Below, piece after piece: positions 1 through 6,224 of a stretch of 6,224 nucleotides of DNA (positions within the stretch are counted from its first letter, which is position 1; each line of letters opens with the position of its first letter). Made by a program: the position numbers and the translations under genes. Below the pieces are notes generated by a model. That model ran no database searches, was not told the origin of the DNA, and was given only the letters and a program-made list of their open reading frames with translations. Location of the stretch: contig CAZITV010000136.1 in the NCBI GenBank assembly GCA_964542255.1, positions 1 to 6,224 of the forward strand, in the 5' to 3' direction. This stretch comes from CAYMSF01 sp964542255 (lineage in GTDB: Bacteria > Verrucomicrobiota > Lentisphaeria > Victivallales > Victivallaceae).

Positions 1-31
1 TTACAAAAAAGTAATAATTACAAAAATGTAA
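1..31. repeat. tandem TTAC-N6-GTAA elements
   Basis: TTACAAAAAAGTAA (1-14) and TTACAAAAATGTAA (18-31) match at 13 of 14 positions and start 17 bp apart. Each is an interrupted inverted repeat (TTAC...GTAA), and the second overlaps the left arm of the palindrome at 19-43. The window begins at the first base of the first copy, so further copies could lie upstream. They could be tandem operator sites. In DNA this AT-rich, short repeats also arise by chance. Confidence 0.35.
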
Positions 32-43
32 TACATTTTTGTA
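19..43. repeat. 25-bp perfect palindrome, candidate activator/operator site
   Basis: The arm TACAAAAATGTA (19-30) is followed by a single A (31) and its exact reverse complement TACATTTTTGTA (32-43). Its centre lies about 116 bp upstream of the transcription start predicted from the -24/-12 promoter at 120-137, a usual distance for the upstream site of a sigma-54 enhancer-binding protein. The core TGTAATACA recurs at 77-85. It does not resemble the NtrC consensus (TGCACC-N5-GGTGCA), so the binding protein is unknown. A rho-independent terminator of an upstream gene is unlikely because the arms are almost pure A/T. That it is a protein-binding site is inference. Confidence 0.55.
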
Positions 44-76
44 TTGCGCCTTATTGTATTGTTGAGATAGAATTGC

Positions 77-88
77 TGTAATACATTT
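77..88 (+). repeat. second copy of TGTAATACATTT
   Basis: TGTAATACATTT at 77-88 exactly repeats 27-38, the centre of the large palindrome, 50 bp away. Its first nine bases are a small palindrome (TGTA-A-TACA). The half-site AATACA/TGTATT occurs four times between 30 and 85: at 30-35 and 80-85 in one orientation, and at 40-45 and 55-60 in the other. This looks like a main site plus a weaker accessory site for one regulator, which is inference. Confidence 0.4.
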
Positions 89-119
89 ATATTAAACGTT
101 TTATAAAAATAATAATAAG

Positions 120-137
120 TTGGCATGAAAATTGTTT
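120..137 (+). promoter_or_regulatory. candidate sigma-54 (-24/-12) promoter of gltBD
   Basis: TTGGCATGAAAATTGTTT fits the sigma-54 consensus TGGCAYG-N4-TTGCW apart from T for C in the -12 dinucleotide. GG (122-123) and GT (134-135) are separated by the required 10 bp. Transcription would start near 147, leaving a leader of about 77 nt before gltB. Sigma-54 control is known for nitrogen-assimilation genes in many bacteria and would need an ATP-dependent activator bound upstream. A competing sigma-70 reading, TTGGCA (120-125) with TAAAAT (141-146), has only a 15-bp spacer and is less convincing. A dual promoter cannot be excluded. Confidence 0.6.
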
Positions 138-209
138 ATATAAAATGCTATTCTTTATTACGCGAATGCTGAAAAAATAAAAATAAGTATTGATATTTAT
201 AAATAAGTA

Positions 210-216
210 GGAAAGG
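210..216 (+). promoter_or_regulatory. ribosome binding site of gltB
   Basis: GGAAAGG lies 7 nt upstream of the ATG at 224, a normal Shine-Dalgarno position. An in-frame TAA at 200-202 closes the frame upstream with no other ATG in between, so this site and the ATG at 224 define the gltB start. Confidence 0.75.
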
Positions 217-223
217 TACGCTC

Positions 224-3200
224 ATGTTATCAGAAAAACAATTTACCGGATATCATCCTGGACAAGCCGGGTTATATGATTTTGCGAACGAGCACGATGC
301 GTGCGGGGTTGGTTTTGTGGCGAATATAGACGGGCGGCGTTCGCACAAGATTGTCGAAGATGGCATTGAAGTGCTGCGGCGCCTGCTGCACCGCGGCGCT
401 GCCGGCTGTGATCCGGATACGGGTGATGGCGCGGGGATATTGATGCAGCTGCCGGACGAATTTTTCCGGGCGATTCCCGGGGAATTGGGTTTTGCGCTGC
501 CGGCGCCGGGACATTATGGTGCGGGAATGGTGTTTCTGCCGCGTGAACAGAAATTGCGGAAGCAATGTATGAGTTTGCTTTGCGAGGTGGTGGCGGAGGA
601 AGGCGCGGATTTTCTCGGCTGGCGTGATGTTCCGGTCGATGAGAATGCGCTGGGCAAGACGGCGCGTGCCAGCTGTCCGACGATTTGCCAGTTTTTTGTC
701 GGCAGGGGCAAAGCGAAGCTTACCGAAGCTAATTTTGAGCGGAAACTCTATGTGATACGGCGTCAAATTGAAAAACGGATACAAGCTGAAACTGCGGCGA
801 GAGAACGTTTTTATATTGTAAGTTTGTCCTGCCGGGTAATGGTTTACAAGGGGTTGCTGATGGCGCCGCAGGTGCCGAAATTCTTTCCTGACTTGAATCA
901 TCCTGAATTCAAAAGTGCGATGGCGATCGTGCATCAGCGCTACAGTACTAATACTTTTCCGACGTGGCCGCTGGCGCAGCCGTTCCGGTTTTTGGCGCAT
1001 AACGGTGAAATTAACACGTTGCGCGGCAATATCAACCAAATGCATGCCCGCGAAGGTTCATTTGCTTCAGCATTATTTGGTGAAGATGTCAAGAAGCTGC
1101 TGCCGGTAATTCAAGAGAATCAGAGTGATTCGGCGTGTTTGGACAATGCCCTGGAATTGTTTGTAAACGGCGGTCGTGAACTGCCGCATGCAATATTGAT
1201 GATGGTACCGCAGGCGTGGGGCAAAGATTATCATTTAGGGAATGATTTACGCGGATTTTTCGAGTATCACTCTGGTTTGATGGAGCCGTGGGATGGTCCG
1301 GCGGCGCTGGCATTTTCAGATGGTCTTGGCGTGGGCGCGCTGCTTGACCGTAATGGTTTGCGTCCGGCGCGCTACACGATTACCACCGATAATTTTATGG
1401 TTCTGGCATCGGAAACCGGGGTACTGGATATTGCGCCGGAAAAGGTGCTCAAGAAAGGGCGTCTGGGTGCGGGTCAGATGATCTATGTTGATTTTGAGCG
1501 GAAACGGGTACTGTTTGACGCGGAGATTAAGAATATGATATCACGCCGCCAGCCGTACCGCCGCTGGGTGGATGAGAATCGGATTTCGATGCACGGTTTG
1601 TTCGATTCTGCCGTGCCGAGCCGGGTGGAGCATGATTTACTGCGCCGGCAAATGTTATTCGGCTATACGCGTGAAGACGTGAATATGATTATTAAACCGA
1701 TGGCGCATAGCGGGCATGAACCGAGTGGTTCAATGGGCAATGATGCGGCGCTGGCAGTTCTTTCCGAGAAACCGCAGCTGCTCTATAATTATTTTAAACA
1801 ACTTTTTGCGCAGGTTACTAATCCGCCGATTGATCCGATTCGCGAAGAGCTGGTGATGAGCTTAATGACCTATATCGGCAACCACGCCAATACCCTGGAA
1901 GAAAAGCCGGGGCAGGCACGGCTGCTGAAATTAACCACCCCGATTTTGACTGATGAAGACCTCGGACGGCTGCGTGCTTCAACGATTCCTTCATTTCAAT
2001 CCGCGATATTATATATGGGATATCATTCCAGCGCGGACGGCAAAACGCTGAAGCCGGCGTTAGACGAATTAGCCAAACAGGCAGAAACAGCGGTGCGCAA
2101 CGGCAAGAATATCATTATTTTGAGCGACAAAGTTATAGGCGAGGGACAAACACCGATTCCGGCGCTGCTGGCGACTGCGGCCGTAAACCGGCGTCTGGTG
2201 CAGCAGCGTTTGCGCACCAGCACCGGAGTGGTGCTGGAGACCGGCGATGCACGGGAAATTATGCATTTTGTGCTGCTGCTGGGTTATGGCGCTACCGCGA
2301 TTAACCCGTATCTGGCGCTGGAGACGGTCAGCAGTTTAGCGGAATTGCAGCAGTTGGAAAATGTTGATAACACTACTGCTATCAGCAATTATATCAATGC
2401 GGTCTGCAAAGGGATTTTAAAAGTTATGTCCAAAATGGGGATATCCACTCTGCGCAGTTACCGCTGCTCTCAAGTTTTTGAAGCAGTTGGACTGAATGGC
2501 AAACTGGTGGATGAAATCTTCACCGGCACCGCTTCGCGAATCGGCGGCATCGGTTATGAAGAAATCGGTATCGAGGCGCACACCCGGTACGCCAATACCA
2601 TCAATGCTCAAACTACCGCATCTGGAACTTTAGCGACCGGCGGCAGTTATCATTTCCGTAACGACGGCGAAGCGCATTTATGGACACCGGATACCATTAC
2701 CAAATTTCATCAGGCAGTGCGCAATAATGACCGCCAGAAATACCGCGAATACGCTGAATTTATTAATAATCAGGAAAAGCATCTATGCACCCTGCGCGGC
2801 TTATTCAGATTCAAAAAATGCAATAAACCCGTGCCGCTTGATGAAGTCGAACCAGCCGGCTCAATCATAAGCCGCTTTGTCTCAGGAGCAATGTCGTTCG
2901 GCTCCATCAGCAAAGAAGCCCATGAAACCATCGCTATCGCAATGAACCGCCTCGGCGCGATGAGCAACAGCGGCGAGGGCGGCGAAGACCCGGAACGCTA
3001 TAAACGGCTGCCAAATAATGACAGTTTGTGCAGCGCGGTCAAACAAATTGCCAGCGGACGGTTTGGCGTTACCGGCGAATATCTGGTTAATGCCAAAGAG
3101 CTGCAAATCAAAATTGCTCAGGGGGCAAAACCCGGTGAAGGCGGACAACTGCCCGGACACAAGGTCAATAAAGTCATCGCCAAAGTACGCCATTCCACCC

Positions 3201-4780
3201 CCGGAGTAACCCTGATTTCACCGCCGCCGCACCACGATATCTATTCGATTGAAGATCTGGCGCAGCTTATCTATGACTTGAAAAACGCCAATACAGAAGC
3301 GCGGGTTTCGGTTAAGCTGGTCTCTGAAGTCGGTGTCGGTACCGTCGCCGCCGGCGTTGCCAAAGGACATGCGGATATGGTGCTGATTAGCGGACATGAC
3401 GGCGGTACCGGCGCATCACCGCTAACCTCGATCAAACATGCCGGACTGCCCTGGGAACTGGGGCTGGCGGAAACCCAGCAAACGCTGGTGTTGAATAATT
3501 TGCGTGACCGCATCCGGGTGCAGGTTGATGGACAGCTTAAGACTGGACGCGATGTGATTATCGGTGCGCTGCTGGGCGCGGAAGAGTTCGGTTTTGCCAC
3601 AACTATTCTGGTTGCGGTTGGTTGTGTGATGATGCGCAAATGCCATCTCAACACCTGCCCGGTCGGAGTTGCCACTCAAGACCCGGAACTGCGGAAATTT
3701 TTCCAGGGCAAACCTGAGCATATCCAGAACTTTTTGACGTTTATAGCTGAAGAAGTACGCGAGTATCTGGCGCAGCTGGGGTTCAAAACCCTTGACGAGG
3801 CAATCGGACGCGCTGATATGCTGGAGATGAATGACGCCATTGAATTCTGGAAGACGCGCAACCTGGATTTTTCAAAAATCTTTGAACGCCCCTGGAAAGG
3901 TGATTTGCCGCTGCGCTGCCTTAAGTCGCAAGATCACGGTATCGCGCAAGCCTACGATATGCAGTTGATTCCCAAAGTTAAAGATGCCATTAATAACAGA
4001 ACTCCGGTGCGGCTGAATGAAAAAATCTGCAACATTAACCGTACCGCCGGCACAATGCTCTCAAGCCTGATTGCCAGAAAATATGGCAATGCCGGGTTGC
4101 CGGAAGATACCATCACTATTAATTTTACCGGAAGCTCAGGGCAAAGTTTTGGCGCTTTTTTGGCGCATGGCGTAACTTTTAACCTTTATGGCGAGGCTAA
4201 CGATTATGTCGGCAAAGGCCTCTCCGGCGGCAAAATTATCATCCGCCCGCCAGCGCAGATGTCTGCCGGTTATGTGCCGGAAAACAACGTCATCGCCGGT
4301 AATGTTCTGCTCTACGGCGCCACCGGCGGTAAACTGTTTATCAACGGTCAGGCCGGTGAACGTTTTGCCATCAGAAACAGCGGCGCGGTTACGGTAGTTG
4401 AGGGTGTTGGCGACCACTGTTGTGAATATATGACCGGCGGACGCGTCGTGGTGCTGGGCAGTACCGGAGTAAACTTTGCCGCAGGTATGAGCGGCGGTAT
4501 CGCCTATGTATATGACGAAATAAATGATTTTGACCAGCACTGCAATCTGAGTATGGTTGACTTGGAGTCGGTACAGGCCGCCGCCGATATCGCTGAACTG
4601 CGCGGACTGCTGCAGGAGCATCTCGAATTAACCGGCAGCCACAAAGCAAAATATATTCTTCAAAATTGGAATATCTGCCGTCCGGCATTCGTCAAAGTAT
4701 TCCCTGTCGATTACCGCAAGGCTCTCGGCAAAATGCTTAAAGAAGACGAAGCTATTGAACGCAAAATCGAAAATAATTAA
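224..4780 (+). CDS. gltB: glutamate synthase (NADPH) large/alpha subunit
   Basis: GltB makes glutamate from glutamine and 2-oxoglutarate in the cytoplasm, using electrons delivered by GltD. Its 1518 residues are the usual length for the bacterial alpha subunit. Domains in order: a propeptide of 26 residues, then class II glutamine amidotransferase (about 27-430) with predicted N-terminal nucleophile Cys27 (motif DACGVGF), HQRYSTN at 237-243 and the oxyanion-hole motif HNGEIN at 259-264; a central domain (about 470-770, with QVTNPPIDPIREE from 530); the FMN-binding synthase barrel (about 820-1200), with SGAMSFGS from 887, NSGEGGED at 915-922, GAKPGEGGQLPG at 967-978, SPPPHHDIYS from 999 and GHDGGTGASP at 1057-1066; and a C-terminal GXGXG beta-helix (about 1270-1518). 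The [3Fe-4S] ligands are Cys1134, Cys1140 and Cys1145 in the family's C-x5-C-x4-C spacing. Maturation should remove residues 1-26 to expose Cys27. No frameshift or missing catalytic residue is seen. Base composition changes partway through the gene, near 2,580. The beta-subunit gene follows after 11 nt. Confidence 0.98.
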   Translation: MLSEKQFTGYHPGQAGLYDFANEHDACGVGFVANIDGRRSHKIVEDGIEVLRRLLHRGAAGCDPDTGDGAGILMQLPDEFFRAIPGELGFALPAPGHYGAGMVFLPREQKLRKQCMSLLCEVVAEEGADFLGWRDVPVDENALGKTARASCPTICQFFVGRGKAKLTEANFERKLYVIRRQIEKRIQAETAARERFYIVSLSCRVMVYKGLLMAPQVPKFFPDLNHPEFKSAMAIVHQRYSTNTFPTWPLAQPFRFLAHNGEINTLRGNINQMHAREGSFASALFGEDVKKLLPVIQENQSDSACLDNALELFVNGGRELPHAILMMVPQAWGKDYHLGNDLRGFFEYHSGLMEPWDGPAALAFSDGLGVGALLDRNGLRPARYTITTDNFMVLASETGVLDIAPEKVLKKGRLGAGQMIYVDFERKRVLFDAEIKNMISRRQPYRRWVDENRISMHGLFDSAVPSRVEHDLLRRQMLFGYTREDVNMIIKPMAHSGHEPSGSMGNDAALAVLSEKPQLLYNYFKQLFAQVTNPPIDPIREELVMSLMTYIGNHANTLEEKPGQARLLKLTTPILTDEDLGRLRASTIPSFQSAILYMGYHSSADGKTLKPALDELAKQAETAVRNGKNIIILSDKVIGEGQTPIPALLATAAVNRRLVQQRLRTSTGVVLETGDAREIMHFVLLLGYGATAINPYLALETVSSLAELQQLENVDNTTAISNYINAVCKGILKVMSKMGISTLRSYRCSQVFEAVGLNGKLVDEIFTGTASRIGGIGYEEIGIEAHTRYANTINAQTTASGTLATGGSYHFRNDGEAHLWTPDTITKFHQAVRNNDRQKYREYAEFINNQEKHLCTLRGLFRFKKCNKPVPLDEVEPAGSIISRFVSGAMSFGSISKEAHETIAIAMNRLGAMSNSGEGGEDPERYKRLPNNDSLCSAVKQIASGRFGVTGEYLVNAKELQIKIAQGAKPGEGGQLPGHKVNKVIAKVRHSTPGVTLISPPPHHDIYSIEDLAQLIYDLKNANTEARVSVKLVSEVGVGTVAAGVAKGHADMVLISGHDGGTGASPLTSIKHAGLPWELGLAETQQTLVLNNLRDRIRVQVDGQLKTGRDVIIGALLGAEEFGFATTILVAVGCVMMRKCHLNTCPVGVATQDPELRKFFQGKPEHIQNFLTFIAEEVREYLAQLGFKTLDEAIGRADMLEMNDAIEFWKTRNLDFSKIFERPWKGDLPLRCLKSQDHGIAQAYDMQLIPKVKDAINNRTPVRLNEKICNINRTAGTMLSSLIARKYGNAGLPEDTITINFTGSSGQSFGAFLAHGVTFNLYGEANDYVGKGLSGGKIIIRPPAQMSAGYVPENNVIAGNVLLYGATGGKLFINGQAGERFAIRNSGAVTVVEGVGDHCCEYMTGGRVVVLGSTGVNFAAGMSGGIAYVYDEINDFDQHCNLSMVDLESVQAAADIAELRGLLQEHLELTGSHKAKYILQNWNICRPAFVKVFPVDYRKALGKMLKEDEAIERKIENN

Positions 4781-4783
4781 GGA
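4779..4783 (+). promoter_or_regulatory. ribosome binding site of gltD, overlapping the gltB stop
   Basis: AAGGA begins inside the gltB TAA stop (4778-4780) and ends 8 nt before the gltD ATG at 4792. With an 11-nt intergenic gap this suggests a single transcript and translational coupling, which would help keep the two subunits in balance. No promoter is evident between the genes. Confidence 0.7.
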
Positions 4784-4791
4784 TAACTATC

Positions 4792-6213
4792 ATGGGAAAA
4801 CCTCGCGGATTTATGGAAATAAGCCGAAAAGAACCCGGCTACCGCCCGATACCGGAACGAGTTAAAGACTTCGATGAAGTTGAATACACACCAACTGATA
4901 AACAGATTGTGGAGCAATCCGCCCGCTGCATGGATTGCGGCGTGCCGTTCTGCCACGGCTGCGGCTGTCCGTTGAACAACGTTATTCCGGAGATTAATGA
5001 CTTGGTATGCCACGGACAATGGCGTGATGCTTTGAAAGTGCTGTTAACCACCAGCAACTTTCCGGAATTCACCGGCAGGATCTGTCCGGCTCCCTGTGAA
5101 GCCGCCTGCACCGTCGGCATCAACGGCGACCCCGTCACCATCCGCCAAATCGAAATATGGCTCGCGGAAAAAGGCTTCAGTGAGGGCGCTATCCGGCCTG
5201 CTCCGCCTACCTCCAGAACCGGAAAAAAAATCGCGGTTATCGGTTCAGGTCCGGCCGGCCTGGCAGTCGCCGACACCTTGAATAAAAAAGGGCACAACGT
5301 TACCGTTTATGAACGCGATGGCTACGCCGGCGGACTGCTGCGCTACGGTATCCCCGATTTTAAACTCAGCAAAAAAATTGTTCAGCGCCGCGTGAATTTA
5401 ATGGCGGAAGAAGGCGTCTGTTTCGAAACCGGCGTAGAAATCGGCAAAGATATCTCAGCATCGTTTTTGAAAAAAAGATATGACGCCATTTGCCTCTGTA
5501 ACGGCGCGCGTGAACCTCGAGATTTGGCAGTTCCCGGACGCGAAATGCATGGTATCTACTTCGCGATGGAATATCTTCACCAGCAAAATGCGCTTTTGGG
5601 CGGTGAAGCAATTCACGGCGACCATATTCATGCCAAGGGCAAGCGCGTTGTCGTTATCGGCGGCGGTGACACCGGCTCCGATTGTGTCGGCACCGCCATC
5701 CGTCATGGCGCAAGCAGCGTTACCCAGTTGGAAATTATGCCGCAGCCGCCGGAAACACGCCACAGTTCCACCCCATGGCCGCTGTGGCCTTACTCCGTAC
5801 GCCATTCCAGCAGCCATAAAGAAGGTTGTGAACGTATGTGGAGTGTCCTTACTAAAAGCTTTACCGGCGATAAGAGTGTCAAACAGGTCAATTTAGTCCG
5901 GCTGGAATGGGAAAATGATAATTTGGGCAGACCGGCAAAAATGAAAGAAATTGCCAACTCCGGGTTCTCGCTTGACGCGGATCTGGTTTTGCTGGCAATG
6001 GGCTTCACTGGAGTAAAGAGATTTGGCGCGGTAGAACAATTCGGCGTTAAGATTGACCAGCGCGGCAATGTCATCACTGACGCCCAGGGACAAACCTCCG
6101 AAGCAGCTATCTTCGCTGCCGGCGATATTGCTTCTGGTGCATCACTCGTGGTCAGAGCCATTGCCGCCGGAAGAAAACTCGCCGATTCAATCGACGCCTT
6201 CCTGCACAAATAA
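4792..6213 (+). CDS. gltD: glutamate synthase (NADPH) small/beta subunit
   Basis: GltD is the cytoplasmic FAD- and iron-sulfur-containing subunit that oxidises NADPH and feeds electrons to GltB. Its 473 residues match the family length, and the start MGKPRGFME is the typical N-terminus. The N-terminal region (about 1-140) carries the cysteines for two [4Fe-4S] clusters: Cys46, 49, 54 and 59 (with an extra Cys57), and Cys98, 102 and 106 in CPAPCEAAC. The FAD-binding Rossmann motif is GSGPAG at 151-156 with acidic Glu174, followed by LLRYGIPDFKL (182-192). The NADPH-binding motif is GGGDTGSD at 290-297. The region 309-360 (QLEIMPQPPETR, HSSSHKEG, LTKSFTGD) is characteristic of true GltD rather than its many paralogues, such as the dihydropyrimidine dehydrogenase and NfnB-type proteins. 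The C-terminal FAD contact is AAGDIASGASLVVRAI (442-457). Its position directly after gltB fixes the assignment. Slight oddities are the extra cysteine and Asn62, where I recall Gly in CPLGN. Confidence 0.98.
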   Translation: MGKPRGFMEISRKEPGYRPIPERVKDFDEVEYTPTDKQIVEQSARCMDCGVPFCHGCGCPLNNVIPEINDLVCHGQWRDALKVLLTTSNFPEFTGRICPAPCEAACTVGINGDPVTIRQIEIWLAEKGFSEGAIRPAPPTSRTGKKIAVIGSGPAGLAVADTLNKKGHNVTVYERDGYAGGLLRYGIPDFKLSKKIVQRRVNLMAEEGVCFETGVEIGKDISASFLKKRYDAICLCNGAREPRDLAVPGREMHGIYFAMEYLHQQNALLGGEAIHGDHIHAKGKRVVVIGGGDTGSDCVGTAIRHGASSVTQLEIMPQPPETRHSSTPWPLWPYSVRHSSSHKEGCERMWSVLTKSFTGDKSVKQVNLVRLEWENDNLGRPAKMKEIANSGFSLDADLVLLAMGFTGVKRFGAVEQFGVKIDQRGNVITDAQGQTSEAAIFAAGDIASGASLVVRAIAAGRKLADSIDAFLHK

Positions 6214-6224
6214 GTCAACAGCAG

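Noticed and set aside
19..43. Palindrome read as a rho-independent terminator of an upstream gene
   Set aside because: The stem contains only four G/C pairs at most and is not followed by a clean T-run; it suits a protein-binding site better.
272..1045. 257-codon open frame on the minus strand, opposite the gltB amidotransferase region
   Set aside because: It lies wholly within the clearly coding gltB, has no recognisable domain, and its arginine-, histidine- and glutamine-rich composition is that of an antisense reading of a coding strand.
4136..4621. 161-codon minus-strand open frame opposite the GXGXG domain
   Set aside because: It is a shadow of the conserved C-terminal GltB region, with no family features or supporting context.
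5790..6218. 142-codon minus-strand open frame opposite the end of gltD
   Set aside because: It is antisense to conserved GltD sequence. Its protein shows no recognisable motif and nothing around it suggests a convergent gene.
6214..6224. Terminator after gltD
   Set aside because: Only 11 bases remain after the stop codon and they show no hairpin or T-run; any terminator or third operon gene lies outside the window.
1..6224. A novel multi-gene system, mobile element or defence island
   Set aside because: Both genes are full-length, well-known GOGAT subunits in their standard order, and the remaining non-coding sequence is too short for another gene.

Overview
The window holds one complete two-gene operon, gltB-gltD. 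It encodes the large (alpha) and small (beta) subunits of bacterial NADPH-dependent glutamate synthase (GOGAT). An AT-rich upstream control region of 223 bp precedes it. Both genes are intact, on the + strand, 11 nt apart, and fill about 96% of the window. I see no mobile element, RNA gene, CRISPR array or unfamiliar gene, and nothing that looks like an undescribed multi-gene system.

Layout: positions 1-223 are non-coding and very AT-rich. They contain a 25-bp palindrome, a tandem pair of TTAC-N6-GTAA elements, several copies of AATACA/TGTATT, a good -24/-12 (sigma-54) promoter candidate at 120-137, and a GGAAAGG ribosome binding site. GltB (1518 aa) runs 224-4780 and GltD (473 aa) runs 4792-6213. 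The last 11 bases after gltD show no terminator.

How the genes work together: GltD takes electrons from NADPH through FAD and passes them via its two [4Fe-4S] clusters to the [3Fe-4S] cluster and FMN of GltB. GltB hydrolyses glutamine in its N-terminal amidotransferase domain and channels the ammonia to the FMN site. There 2-oxoglutarate is aminated and reduced, giving a net yield of two glutamates. With glutamine synthetase this is the main low-ammonium assimilation route. A sigma-54 promoter with upstream palindromes would suit control by nitrogen or carbon status through an enhancer-binding activator, but this is inferred from sequence only.

Organism: a Gram-negative-type bacterium with moderate coding GC and AT-rich intergenic DNA. 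The proteins look like the common bacterial alpha/beta GOGAT type. A member of the PVC group (for example Lentisphaerota) is a weak guess from the overall character of the sequence and should not be relied on. The most unusual observations are the repeat-dense upstream region and a change of strand composition (G-rich to C-rich) inside gltB near position 2,580.
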